Of a DNA stretch of 64,000 bases, positions 1 to 8,529 are shown piece by piece. A model generated the notes under the pieces. It worked only from the letters and a program-made list of their open reading frames with translations. It had not been told where the DNA came from and did no database searches. Each line of letters begins with the position of its first letter. Position 1 is the stretch's first letter. Source of the stretch: an uncultured Akkermansia sp. (GTDB taxonomy: Bacteria; Verrucomicrobiota; Verrucomicrobiia; Verrucomicrobiales; Akkermansiaceae); NCBI GenBank assembly GCA_944390825.1, contig CALXRG010000003.1:62001-126000 (forward strand), given 5' to 3'. A program made the position numbers and the translations under genes.

Positions 1-367
1 TGCTCTTCACGTACTTGACGAGTTCTTTGCGGCGCTCACCGGAGAGTTCGGGGATCGGAAGACGCACGGAGCGGGCATCGATGATGGGGGCGATGTTGAG
101 CCGGCTTTCGGCGATGGCTTTCTTGATGTCGTTGAGGGTGCCCGGGTCAAAAGGCTGAATCAGAATCGAACGCGCATCCGGCGTGGAAACGACGGCGATG
201 CTCTTGAGCTTCATGCTGGTGCCGTAGGAGGCAACGTAGATGTCCATGTTGTCAACCAGAGAGGGGGAGGCTTTGCCGGTGCGCACGCCGCCGAAGTCGG
301 TGCTCATGTGCTCGACGGCTTCTTCCATGGCGGTTTCGGTGTCAAATAAGAGTGTTTCTTCGTCCAT
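1..367 (-). CDS. frr: Ribosome recycling factor, 3' end cut by window edge
   Basis: Ribosome recycling factor splits post-termination 70S ribosomes together with EF-G in the cytoplasm. The minus frame from ATG at 367 starts MDEETLLFDTETAMEEAVEH and continues with the family signature VRTGKASPSLVDNM (compare the E. coli IRTGRASPSLLDG segment). Further on are DARSVRLPIPELSGERRKEL and LVKYVK, matching the conserved PLPPLTEERRKDL block. The frame is open to base 1, so about 122 of the usual 185 residues are visible and the C-terminal helical part is outside the window. It lies 68 bp downstream of pyrH, the usual pyrH-frr order, and is probably co-transcribed. No strong Shine-Dalgarno is visible before the ATG. 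Identification is secure. Confidence 0.96.
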   Translation of the reverse strand, partial: MDEETLLFDTETAMEEAVEHMSTDFGGVRTGKASPSLVDNMDIYVASYGTSMKLKSIAVVSTPDARSILIQPFDPGTLNDIKKAIAESRLNIAPIIDARSVRLPIPELSGERRKELVKYVKS

Positions 368-435
368 GTGAGTGATTAGGTTTGATTGTGAAGGAAAGGA
401 GCTGAGGGTGAACAAAAACCCGGGCAGCCGGAGCA

Positions 436-1167
436 TCAGGCACTGATGATGGTGCCGATGCGCTCGCCGAGCAGGGCCCGGGTGATGTTGCCGCTTTGGT
501 GCATGTCAAACACCATGATGGGTTTGTGGTTGTCTTTGCACAGGGTGAATGCGGTCTGATCCATCACTTTGAGGTTGCGCTGGATGCATTCCTGGTAGCT
601 GATCGTGTCGAAGCGCGTGGCGGTGGAATCTGTTTTGGGGTCGGCTGTGTAGACGCCGTCGACGGAGGTGGCTTTCAGGACGATTTCTGCGTTGATTTCG
701 CAGGCGCGCAGCGCTGCTGCGGTGTCGGTGCTGAAGAAGGGGTTGCCGGTACCGGCAGCGAAGACGATTACCTGACCTTTGCGCAGCAGTTCCCGGGCGT
801 TGTTACGCACGTAGGGCTCAGCGACGTTTTTCATTTCGATGGCGCTTTGGACGTGGCAGGGGACGCCTGCTTCCTGGACGGCTGAGCAGATGGAGAGGGC
901 ATTCATCACGGTGGCGAGCATGCCCACGTAGTCGGCCGTCGGACGATCCATGCCGCGCACGCTTGCTTTGGCGCCACGCCAGATGTTGCCGCCACCAACG
1001 ACGACGGCGATTTGCAGACCGCCTTGTTGCTGGGCTTCGGCGATCTCCCGCGCGATGCGTGCGACAATTTCCGGGGAGATGTTGTCACGGCTCCCGGGGG
1101 CGCGCAGTGCTTCTCCGCTCAGTTTGAGGAGGATGCGTTTGTATGCTTTTGGTTCGGTGTCGCTCAT
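436..1167 (-). CDS. pyrH: UMP kinase
   Basis: Phosphorylates UMP to UDP in pyrimidine nucleotide synthesis; a hexameric cytoplasmic amino-acid-kinase-fold enzyme. The 243-residue product starts MSDTEPKAYKRILLKLSGEA, with the N-terminal KLSGEA motif. It continues with the VVVGGGNIWRG nucleotide-binding loop, MDRPTADYVGMLATVMN (the conserved R-x-x-A-D-x-x-G-M-L-A-T segment) and the C-terminal LKVMDQTAFTLCKDN and MHQSGNITRAL blocks. The frame is open upstream to 1248, but the ATG at 1167 gives the family length (241 in E. coli) and the extra residues do not resemble the family. A possible promoter (TCGCCA, 17 bp, CATAAT) lies upstream. frr follows in the same direction. Confidence 0.97.
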   Translation of the reverse strand: MSDTEPKAYKRILLKLSGEALRAPGSRDNISPEIVARIAREIAEAQQQGGLQIAVVVGGGNIWRGAKASVRGMDRPTADYVGMLATVMNALSICSAVQEAGVPCHVQSAIEMKNVAEPYVRNNARELLRKGQVIVFAAGTGNPFFSTDTAAALRACEINAEIVLKATSVDGVYTADPKTDSTATRFDTISYQECIQRNLKVMDQTAFTLCKDNHKPIMVFDMHQSGNITRALLGERIGTIISA

Positions 1168-1355
1168 GTGCGGGTTCTTATTTGGTGTGCCCCGCATTAT
1201 GCCATACCGCTTTGGTGATGGCGAGCTTAAAATGTGCCAGTAACACAAAATCTTGCGGGGCGTGCGGCGTCAAATGTCAATTGCGCGTGCAGCTGAATTG
1301 ATCGTACAGAAAGAGGAATAGGGCGGAGGGTGGGGTGGATTGCGGATGGCGGGGA

Positions 1356-2195
1356 CTAATGGAGAACGAAGCGGACGCTGGTGCGCACTTGGCTGGGGTG
1401 GGGGATGCCGCTGCGGGTGGCGGGGTGGAAGCGCCAGTGGCGGAGGATCCAGCGGCGGGCGGTGTCGTCGAATTCGGGGTAGCCGGAGCTGTGGGTAATG
1501 GTGACGTTTGAGGGGGCCCCTTCGCTGTCGATGCTGATGAGAACGCCGACGCTGCCGCTGATGCGCTGGGCTCGCAGGGAGGCGGGGTAAGGAGGCGGCG
1601 GAGCGCTGCGGTAGCGGGCCGGGGTGTGGCTGGCGGTGCGTGGTGCGTCGGGGGAGCTGTGGGGGGGTGTTGGTGGTGCGGTGGATACTTTCTGAGGGGG
1701 CGGGGTGGCGCGGCCGGGCTTGCTGCGGGGCGGGGCTGCCGGTGGTGTGGGGGATGCTGCGGGGGAAGGGATGAGGTGTTCTTCCGGGATGGGGGCTGGG
1801 GTGGGAGGGGAGGCTTCGCTGTCTCTGAAGGGGGGGATGACGGGCAGCGGCAGGGCGGGGAGTTGCGTGTTGGGGGGAAGGGAGAATGAGGCCTGCGGCC
1901 GGGGGAGGGCTGCTGCTTGGGGGGTGGGCGGAAGATCGCGCGGGGGTGGTGGGGGGAGTTGGGCCAGGGCGGCGCGGGCGTGCCAGGTGTCAGTGACGGA
2001 GAGGAGGTGCAGGGCCGGGGCGCGGGTCCCGGGACCGCGCCGGGTGTAGCTGGTGTACGTGCGCCAGTGTGAGAGAAGACTGCCGAGCAGCAGAAGCAGT
2101 ACCACGGTGCCGGCCAGTGCCCGCCGCATGCTGCGCAAGTGGTGTCGGTAGTGCTGCCATGGGGCGGCTGGATTGTGGCGGGTGAAGCGGCTCAT
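1356..2195 (-). CDS. TonB-like energy transducer
   Basis: TonB proteins pass inner-membrane proton-motive energy to outer-membrane receptors. This 279-residue protein has that architecture: a basic cytoplasmic start, one membrane segment at about residues 26-40 (LAGTVVLLLLLGSLL), a very proline-rich periplasmic linker at about 60-185, and a C-terminal TonB-type domain with YPASLRAQRISGSVGVLISI, GYPEFDDTARRWI and WRFHPATRSGIP. The ATG at 2195 was chosen because it lies 11 bp after the upstream stop and directly before the membrane segment; the longer frame only adds proline/arginine-rich shadow sequence. As the last gene of the riboswitch-led unit with the BtuB-like receptor, it is probably dedicated to B12 uptake. 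No ExbB/ExbD gene is in the window. Confidence 0.88.
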   Translation of the reverse strand: MSRFTRHNPAAPWQHYRHHLRSMRRALAGTVVLLLLLGSLLSHWRTYTSYTRRGPGTRAPALHLLSVTDTWHARAALAQLPPPPPRDLPPTPQAAALPRPQASFSLPPNTQLPALPLPVIPPFRDSEASPPTPAPIPEEHLIPSPAASPTPPAAPPRSKPGRATPPPQKVSTAPPTPPHSSPDAPRTASHTPARYRSAPPPPYPASLRAQRISGSVGVLISIDSEGAPSNVTITHSSGYPEFDDTARRWILRHWRFHPATRSGIPHPSQVRTSVRFVLH

Positions 2196-2206
2196 CGGCG
2201 GGGCGG

Positions 2207-4189
2207 TCAGTGGGCGGTGGCATCGTAGTGGGCGTCGACTTCGGGGTGGGTGCCGGTGGGGGGATGCCCGGTGTCGTCTACCCAGTAGAGGTGGGCTTCC
2301 ATGATGTCGTAGGGGGAGGGAGTGGAGAAGCGGCAGGTGGGTGTTTGGGGAAAGCGTATGTGGCGCCAGCAGGCGAGGTGGACGAGGTTTTCTTTCCACC
2401 CGGGGAGCCAGACGGCGCACTCGGCGATGAGGTGATCGATGCGAGCGCAGGCGGCGGCGCGGCTCGCGGGATCCGGGGCTTGCTCGCAGGTGCTGATGGC
2501 AGCGTCGAGTTCCGGATCCGCGAGGCCGAAGGGGGCGTCGTAGCCGCTGGCTTCAGAGTGAAAGTGGCGCCGGTAGTCGGGTAGGGGGGTAGCGGGAAGG
2601 GTGGCCCAGAAGAGCAGCTGGTGTGTGCCGTCCCGGAGCCGTTTGGCACTGAGTTGCCAGGGGACGGGATCCGGTATGATTTCCGCACCGCAGTGGCGCG
2701 CACTTTGGCTGAGGATGCTCACGAGCGTGGTGCTTGTGTCGCCTGGCGCATAGGTGAGCCGTACGCTCAGACGGGTGCCGTCCGGTTTGCATAGGATGCC
2801 GTCTGTGCCGGGGATGGTGTAGCCAGCCCGGGCGAAATGAGCCCGGGCCGCGGCTGGATCATAGGTGCCGGTGGGAGTGTCGCGCGGGGTGAGGGGGCCG
2901 TAGCCGGTGGTGAAGGTGCGGAGCTGTTCGCCTTCGCCCCGAAAGAGGTGCCGGATGGCTCGCGGCATGTCCATGGCAGCCATCAGGCCGCGGCGCAGTT
3001 CCCGATCGGGGAGCTGGCGGGCGTTGAGGGCGATGCCGTAGGGGGGCATCGGGTAGTCGGCCTTGAAGGTGTGGCGCTCGATGCGCCCTTCGGTGACGTC
3101 GGGGGTGTTGAGTTGGGTGTGCCAGGCGGTGGTGTTGCGGGTTTGGATGACGTCGAGTTTGCCTCGCAGGAAGAATTCCCAGGCTTGCCCTTCGTCGGTG
3201 AGGAAGTGATGCTCGATGCGGTCGGCGTTGCAGGTGAAGCGGCGGTAGGGTTTGTTGGCAGCCCACCAGTCGCGGACTCGCTCGAGGATGATGAGGCGCC
3301 CGCGCTCGATGTGCCCAATGGTGTACGCCCCTGTGGTTGGCGGGATGAGCTGCCGGTAGCGCTCGGCATAATCGGGACCAAAGCTGGCGTAGAAGCCGGG
3401 TTCAGCCGGGTGTAGCAGAGCGGCGGCCTCGCAGGCGCTGAGGTCGTGGGCGGGGCGGCGCAGAGTGACGCTCAGGAGCCGGTCGTTGAGGACGTGTATG
3501 CTGCTGATGAGTTGCCGGGTGGCCTCAACTTCGCGTGCGGCGGAGCCTGCATCACCGGCTTCGTTGCTCCGGCTGCTCAGTTCGGCGCGCAGAACAAGGC
3601 CGAGGATGTAGTCCGTGGCACGGACGGGGCGCCCGTTGCTGTAGCGGGCACCGGGGTCGAGGCGGAAGTAGAGATGCCGCCCTTCCATGGCCCAGGCTTC
3701 CGCTACGCCCGGGATGATGCCGCCGGTGAGGGGATGCTGGCTGACGAGGGGAATTTCTACTGTGGTGAAGCAGTTGTAGTGGAAGAACTGCGGAGACGGA
3801 CTGCCAAAGGCAAGAAAATTCGCCGGGAAGGGGCCGACGTTGCTCATGCGTACGCAGCCGCCTTTGCGGGCGTGGGGGTCACCGATGCCGGGTTGTCCTG
3901 AGCCGTCCTGCCACCGCAGGGTGGGCGGCAGTTCAGCAGCGCTCCCAAAGCTCAGCCGGATGCCGGGGATGCGGGCAGCCCGCTGCCGGAGATCTTCGGG
4001 GTACGGTGCAGGAGCAGTCGCGAATCCGGATGGGGAGAATCCGGTGGCTGGAGCGGGTGCCCGGTCGCCTGCCGGTGGAGCGGGGCTCCCGTGAGCAGGT
4101 GCGCCGGCTCGCTGCAACGCTCCGTAGAGGGCTGCGGCCAGCAGGGCAGTGATGCATATGACCGTCAGAAAAAGACCCCTGTGTCTCAT
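2207..4189 (-). CDS. Family-5 extracellular solute-binding protein (YejA/DppA/NikA-like)
   Basis: Periplasmic family-5 binding proteins capture peptides, nickel or other metal chelates, or heme for ABC importers. The 660-residue product has an N-terminal membrane or signal segment (residues 7-22, LFLTVICITALLAAAL) with no clear lipobox. The SBP_bac_5 body includes GIIPGVAEAWAMEG, a YSNGRPVRATDYILG segment, LERVRDWWA, GKLDVIQTRNT and LADPELDAAI. The WRDGSG-like LRWQDGSG and the RDWW motif suggest the YejA subgroup. The ATG at 4189 sits immediately before the hydrophobic segment. It lies between the BtuB-like receptor (100 bp) and the TonB-like gene (11 bp) in a unit headed by a cobalamin riboswitch, and no permease or ATPase gene is adjacent. 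The usual B12 binding protein, BtuF, belongs to another SBP fold, so the ligand is uncertain: cobamide, metal complex or peptide. Confidence 0.85.
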   Translation of the reverse strand: MRHRGLFLTVICITALLAAALYGALQRAGAPAHGSPAPPAGDRAPAPATGFSPSGFATAPAPYPEDLRQRAARIPGIRLSFGSAAELPPTLRWQDGSGQPGIGDPHARKGGCVRMSNVGPFPANFLAFGSPSPQFFHYNCFTTVEIPLVSQHPLTGGIIPGVAEAWAMEGRHLYFRLDPGARYSNGRPVRATDYILGLVLRAELSSRSNEAGDAGSAAREVEATRQLISSIHVLNDRLLSVTLRRPAHDLSACEAAALLHPAEPGFYASFGPDYAERYRQLIPPTTGAYTIGHIERGRLIILERVRDWWAANKPYRRFTCNADRIEHHFLTDEGQAWEFFLRGKLDVIQTRNTTAWHTQLNTPDVTEGRIERHTFKADYPMPPYGIALNARQLPDRELRRGLMAAMDMPRAIRHLFRGEGEQLRTFTTGYGPLTPRDTPTGTYDPAAARAHFARAGYTIPGTDGILCKPDGTRLSVRLTYAPGDTSTTLVSILSQSARHCGAEIIPDPVPWQLSAKRLRDGTHQLLFWATLPATPLPDYRRHFHSEASGYDAPFGLADPELDAAISTCEQAPDPASRAAACARIDHLIAECAVWLPGWKENLVHLACWRHIRFPQTPTCRFSTPSPYDIMEAHLYWVDDTGHPPTGTHPEVDAHYDATAH

Positions 4190-4289
4190 GGCATTTGGCT
4201 GAGCTGGAGGGCGAGTGCGGGTCTCCGTTTTCCGCTGCACCGCCTCCGCTGGTGCGGACGCGGTGGCGGTGCAGCGCGCAGACTCCTGT

Positions 4290-6329
4290 TCAGAAGGTCA
4301 GGGTGCAGCCGCCGTAGCAGGCGGTCCCGGTGCAGATCACGGAGTTCGCCGGTGAGTCGTAGGCGGCAGAGGTGACGTACTTCTGGTTGGTGAGGTTTTC
4401 GATGCGCAGGTGAAGGGTGAGATGCTCATTGACTTCATAGCGTATGAACCAGCGCAGGGTGTAGAATCCGTCCAGGTGGTTGGCTGTGCTTTGCCAGCTG
4501 CTGCGCCCGGTGGCTGCCACGAGACCGAGACCTGTCGTCAGGCCTTCGATGGGGCTCGTGTAGAGCTCTGCACTCCAGGTCTGGCGGGCGGAGTCGGGGA
4601 TTTGTGCGTCGGTTTCCGTCAGGGGCTGAGTCAGTGTGCATGCCAGTCGGTATCCGGTTTTCCAGGTCTCTTCCAGTGTGCCTTGAAGCGCGAGTTCGAT
4701 CCCCTGAATCGTCCAGATGCCGCGGCTGTTGGCAAAGTAATAATCCGTCAGCCAGGTCGCGGGATCCGTTTGGGCTATCGTCTGGATAGCATCGCGCTTC
4801 TGCTGCCAGAAGAGGGTTGCGGAAGCCGTGTGCCGACGGGCGATTTTTTGCTCGATGCCGAGGTCGGCACTGATGCTTGTTTCGCAATCCAGCGTGGGGT
4901 TGCCGTAGTAGGTGCCCCAGTCGCCGACAAACTTGCCCGCCGAGTGCTGGAAGGAGCTCGGTGCCCGGTAGCCGGTGCCCACAGAGCCGATGAGCCGGGT
5001 CTTTTCCCGGTTGAACCGGTAGCTGGATGCCGCGCGGAAGGTGAACCGACTGCCATAGATGCTGCTGTTTTCCAGGCGCAGGGCCAGGGAGTTATCCCAG
5101 CTTTTGATCGGGCTGTAGCTGTGCTCGGCAAAGACGTTGTAGGTGTTCTCCAGGTTGCCTGCACTGCCGTCGCGGTGCAGTGGAGTCCCGGACTTAACAC
5201 TGTACTCGCTGCGCTGCCAGGCGAAGCCGGCGGTCGTGGTGTGGTGCTCATTCCATTCCCAGGCGTTGCGCCATTCGACCTGCACGTTGCGCAGCTGGGT
5301 GTAGAAAGTGCTGCTCAGGCGGTTGTTGAGTCCGTAGTAGCCGGCCATCAGACTGGTGCTGTAGGTGTCTGTAATCTTGCTTGACCATTTGGCAGTCAGC
5401 AGATTGGAACGGAAAGTATAGTGCTCCGCGCTGTCCGCGGGGAGGCCCGTCGCGTAGTCGGTGTAGCGCGAGACATTGTTGTACTCGGCGTCTTCGCGCC
5501 GATAGGTGACGGTGAAGGTGTTGTCCTCGTTGGGGGCGTAGTCTGCCCGGAGCGCTTTTTGCCAGTTTTCGTATTTGCCGGCATGCTTCAGTGTCGGGGC
5601 TGAGCCGTCGGCGAAGTGGAGGTCGTTGTTGGTGCGCGTGTACGTGCTGGAGAAAAAGAGAGCCAGTTTGTCGGAAGCTCCCTGGGCACGGAGGTTGCCT
5701 GTGTAGGAGTCAAAACTGCCGGCTTCATTGAAGATTGACGCCGAGGGGTCACCCTGGCCCTTGGGAGTCTCCATGTAAATGACGCCGCTCATGCTGCCGC
5801 CGCCGTACACGGCGCCCTGGGAGCCGCGCAGTATTTCGACTTGACCGAGATCAAAGAGATTGAGCCGGGCCAGGAGATTCTCGGTGAGGTTGGTGGAGGT
5901 GTTAGTCAGACGCATGCCATCGATCATGGGCATGGTGTAGGCGTCGCCTGAGAGGCCTCGGATGGTCAGGGTCGCGGTGTTGCCCCGCTGGTAATCACCG
6001 CCTCCCGGCAGGATGTAGGCTCCGGGGCTATCGGTGAGGGCATCCGAGAGGGTAGTGATGCCTTGGTTGCGTTTTTGCTCGGTGTCGATGATGCTCACCG
6101 ACACGCCTGTCCGGTCATAGGGGACGGCGTGCCCGTCATGCGCAGAGACGGTGACGGGGGGAAGTTCCGCAGCTTCTTCTCCTGTGGGCGGGAGAACGGT
6201 TGTGTCTGCGGTGGTTGAGGTCTGCGAATCGCCGGGTTGCTGCTGGGCGATGGCACTGCTGCTTGCCAGGGCGATGGCAAGCACGATTCGGGAGGCGCTT
6301 TTCGGAAGCGCGGTCTGTGTTTCTTTCAT
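4290..6329 (-). CDS. btuB: TonB-dependent outer-membrane receptor, BtuB-like
   Basis: Outer-membrane beta-barrel importer with an N-terminal plug. The 679-residue protein starts with a signal peptide (residues about 13-28, ASRIVLAIALASSSAIA), then a TonB-box-like ELPPVTVSAHDG. The plug carries ITTLSDALTDSPGAYI, RGLSGDAYTMPMIDGMRL and VEILRGSQGAVYGGGSMSGV, and the barrel ends with a terminal phenylalanine after LRIENLTNQKYV. Assignment to cobalamin rests on the riboswitch just upstream, since sequence alone cannot fix the ligand. The start at 6329 was chosen because the longer open frame runs through the riboswitch and because the signal peptide begins here. Three cysteines lie within the last 15 residues, unusual for this family. 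Co-transcribed with the binding protein and the TonB-like gene. Confidence 0.92.
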   Translation of the reverse strand: MKETQTALPKSASRIVLAIALASSSAIAQQQPGDSQTSTTADTTVLPPTGEEAAELPPVTVSAHDGHAVPYDRTGVSVSIIDTEQKRNQGITTLSDALTDSPGAYILPGGGDYQRGNTATLTIRGLSGDAYTMPMIDGMRLTNTSTNLTENLLARLNLFDLGQVEILRGSQGAVYGGGSMSGVIYMETPKGQGDPSASIFNEAGSFDSYTGNLRAQGASDKLALFFSSTYTRTNNDLHFADGSAPTLKHAGKYENWQKALRADYAPNEDNTFTVTYRREDAEYNNVSRYTDYATGLPADSAEHYTFRSNLLTAKWSSKITDTYSTSLMAGYYGLNNRLSSTFYTQLRNVQVEWRNAWEWNEHHTTTAGFAWQRSEYSVKSGTPLHRDGSAGNLENTYNVFAEHSYSPIKSWDNSLALRLENSSIYGSRFTFRAASSYRFNREKTRLIGSVGTGYRAPSSFQHSAGKFVGDWGTYYGNPTLDCETSISADLGIEQKIARRHTASATLFWQQKRDAIQTIAQTDPATWLTDYYFANSRGIWTIQGIELALQGTLEETWKTGYRLACTLTQPLTETDAQIPDSARQTWSAELYTSPIEGLTTGLGLVAATGRSSWQSTANHLDGFYTLRWFIRYEVNEHLTLHLRIENLTNQKYVTSAAYDSPANSVICTGTACYGGCTLTF

Positions 6330-6374
6330 GGTGTTTGTCGAATGGGGCAGTGGCTCGCTGCCCGGTTCAGCAGA

Positions 6375-6565
6375 CGCTCCGGCTGGTCTTCCGACTGAGG
6401 GCTGCTTTCCTGAAGCTTCCTGAGAAGTGTGCAGAAAGACACGCCCAACACGGTTGCGGCACAGCGACGGATTCTCACCGTCTTCCCCATCTATTGCCTG
6501 CGGTATCCTCACCGCCTCCGGAGGGTACCCGGCATCCGTGCGGAAACCGGGCAGGGGTATTGAAG
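6375..6565 (-). promoter_or_regulatory. Cobalamin (adenosylcobalamin-type) riboswitch
   Basis: On the minus strand the leader contains the conserved core GGGAAGACGGTGAGAATCCG followed by CGCTGTGCCGCAACCGTG, which matches the B12-box consensus (GGGAA, GGTGaaAaTCC, C-GC-CCCGCAACTGT). Before it lies GCGGTGAGGATACCGCAGGC. On the 3' side is AGTCGGAAGACCAGCCGG, the usual closing segment. It ends about 45 bp before the receptor start codon. Such elements switch off TonB receptor expression when the cofactor is abundant, by termination or by masking the ribosome-binding region; which applies here cannot be read from the sequence. The outer boundaries are approximate. Confidence 0.93.
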
Positions 6566-6980
6566 CATAGTCTTGCCCGGGTTGCAAGCCTGCAGCTGAT
6601 GTATATGACGGGGGGTAGTACATGACGGGGATTAGATCACCAGGATATCCGAAGCCGCAGCCGCATGCGCCAAGCAACGAAATGCTGTGAAATGCTGCGC
6701 TGAAGGCGGATATTGAGGGCGAAAAAAGCCGCAGCTCCTGCTTGTTGCCGGGGCTTGGAAGGGGGACGCTGGCAGGATGAGTTTTCCAATGAGGCCCAAG
6801 CATCATGCTGCTGACAGGCGAATCTTGCGGAGCCTGGCGGGTTTCGTGCTCTGTGCGGGAGGGCCGTCATATGGTGCATCGCGGCGTTGGTGGCGGCGTT
6901 GCTCGTGTTCCTGATAGAGGGTGCAGGGGCAATATGACGAGAAAAATATAGGGTCGTTAGATGATTTTGTTTATAGAATC

Positions 6981-7009
6981 TTGACATTGCCACTCTTCAA
7001 GTGTAAAGT
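6981..7009 (+). promoter_or_regulatory. Promoter of the efflux channel gene
   Basis: TTGACA (6981-6986), a 17-bp spacer and TAAAGT (7004-7009). The predicted transcription start near 7016 is about 3 bases before the ATG at 7019, so the mRNA would be essentially leaderless. The rest of 6566-6980 shows no gene that I can support. Confidence 0.7.
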
Positions 7010-7018
7010 CATCCCCGT

Positions 7019-8464
7019 ATGAGAAAGAAGGGTCAGACAACGAAAAAGGTGATGGCCGTCCTGGCAACTGCCCTGGCAGCGATGGGGACGACAGCCTGCC
7101 TGATGGGTCAGAACTTTGTGAAACCGGATATGCCGGTTCCGGCAGCGTTCCGGGGAGCTCCCAGTACGGAAGAATCGATAGCGTCTCTGCCGTGGTGGGA
7201 TGTGCTCAAGGACGGAAACTTGCGCAGCTTGCTGGAGGATACCTACCGCAACAACCGTGATCTGGAGGCGATGCTTGCCAATGTGGACAGTGCCCGCCAG
7301 TCTGTCACTATTGCGATTGCTCCGCTTTTCCCCTGGGCTTCCTACGGGGGCAGCGCCTCCAAAGGCGCGAACCAGAGCGGCGGCAGCACCATCATGAACA
7401 GCGGACGCATCACGACTGCTCCGGGTTCTCTATCTGCAGGAGCTTCCTGGGAGTTGGATATTTGGGGGCGTACCCGCCGCCAGGCCGAAGCTGCGGAGGC
7501 TGATTACATGGCAGCGGAGCATCAGTTGCGTTCCCTGCAGCTCTCCTTGCTCAACCAGGTGGCTTCCGGGTATTTGCAGCTTCTGATGCTGGATGAGCAA
7601 CTGCGCGTGACCAAGGCTTCCGTCGATTCGTACCGCGAGTCGCTGGAGTACTTCAAGGCCCGATTTGAAGGCGGTGTGGGCAACACGCTCGAGGTGGATT
7701 CCGGCAAGGCGGCGCTCGCCGCAGCCGAGGCACAGGTGCCGGCAATAGAGTCGCAGATTGTGGCGTTGGAGAACACGCTGAGCGTTCTTGCCGGCCGCAC
7801 GCCGGGACCCATCCGCCGCAGTGGTGATTTGCAGCAATTTGCCGGTTCTTCCAATGTTCCCGCCGGTATTCCGGCAGATATTTTGGCCCACCGGCCTGAT
7901 GTGCTGGCTGCCGAGCAAAACGTGCGTGCCGCCAATGCCGACGTGGGTGTGGCGATCGCCAATTACTTCCCCAGTATCAGCCTGACTGGTGCCCTCGGGG
8001 TGGCTTCTTCTGATCTGCGTCACCACGTGAGCAAGGGAACAGGCTGGGGCATGGGTGCTAACCTGTCCGGCCCGCTCTTCCAAGCCGGCACGCTCCGCGC
8101 TTCTGAGAAGATCGCCCGCAACAACCTGAAGGCAGCGGTTGCCTCATATGAGCAAACCGTACTGAGTGCCTTGGCTGAGGTTTCGACGACTCTGGTACAG
8201 CGTTCCCGCCTGCGTGAGATTTTGGAGCGTCAGGAAGCAGCCGTGGTGTCGTACCGCAAGTCGCTGGAATCCTCGATGGTTCTTTACCGTACAGGCGAGA
8301 CGAACTACTATGAGGTACTCATGGCACAGCAGAATCTGTTCCCCGCAGAGTTGCAGCTGGCTCAGTACCGCTACCAATATGCCGCGAGCATTCCGACCCT
8401 GTATGCCCAGTTGGGCGGAGGCTGGAAGCAGAGCTCCGAGCAGATGCGCAAGGGGCGCGAGTAA
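7019..8464 (+). CDS. RND-type efflux outer-membrane channel (OprM/NodT family)
   Basis: Trimeric outer-membrane channel of a tripartite efflux pump or type I exporter. The 481-residue protein has an N-terminal signal (VMAVLATALAAMGTTAC) whose cysteine may be lipidated, though TTAC is a poor lipobox. It then has the paired OEP repeats: SLPWWDVLKDGNLRSLLEDT and NNRDLEAMLANVDSARQS near residues 58-100, LSAGASWELDIWGRTRRQAE near 140, LAHRPDVLAAEQNVRAANAD near 290, and ISLTGALG with SGPLFQAGTLRASEK after it. No inner-membrane or adaptor gene is adjacent. The first ATG fits the promoter (9 bp from the -10 box). The ATG at 7055 has an AAGG close upstream and would shorten the basic N-region. A strong terminator follows. 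Confidence 0.93.
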   Translation: MRKKGQTTKKVMAVLATALAAMGTTACLMGQNFVKPDMPVPAAFRGAPSTEESIASLPWWDVLKDGNLRSLLEDTYRNNRDLEAMLANVDSARQSVTIAIAPLFPWASYGGSASKGANQSGGSTIMNSGRITTAPGSLSAGASWELDIWGRTRRQAEAAEADYMAAEHQLRSLQLSLLNQVASGYLQLLMLDEQLRVTKASVDSYRESLEYFKARFEGGVGNTLEVDSGKAALAAAEAQVPAIESQIVALENTLSVLAGRTPGPIRRSGDLQQFAGSSNVPAGIPADILAHRPDVLAAEQNVRAANADVGVAIANYFPSISLTGALGVASSDLRHHVSKGTGWGMGANLSGPLFQAGTLRASEKIARNNLKAAVASYEQTVLSALAEVSTTLVQRSRLREILERQEAAVVSYRKSLESSMVLYRTGETNYYEVLMAQQNLFPAELQLAQYRYQYAASIPTLYAQLGGGWKQSSEQMRKGRE

Positions 8465-8493
8465 TTCTGTTCTCTACCTGTTGCTTACAGGTG

Positions 8494-8529
8494 AAGCTCT
8501 TCCCCGGAGATCGGGGAAGAGCTTTTTTT
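8494..8529 (+). terminator. Rho-independent terminator after the efflux channel gene
   Basis: A perfect 12-bp stem (AAGCTCTTCCCC paired with GGGGAAGAGCTT) around a 7-base loop ends in seven T residues, 30 bp after the stop codon. Confidence 0.92.

Noticed and set aside
2196..2420. 75-residue N-terminal extension of the TonB-like protein
   Set aside because: It overlaps the end of the binding-protein gene and is proline/arginine/histidine shadow; the membrane segment sits properly after the ATG at 2195.
6330..6806. N-terminal extension of the BtuB-like frame
   Set aside because: It overlaps the cobalamin riboswitch, and the signal peptide begins at 6329.
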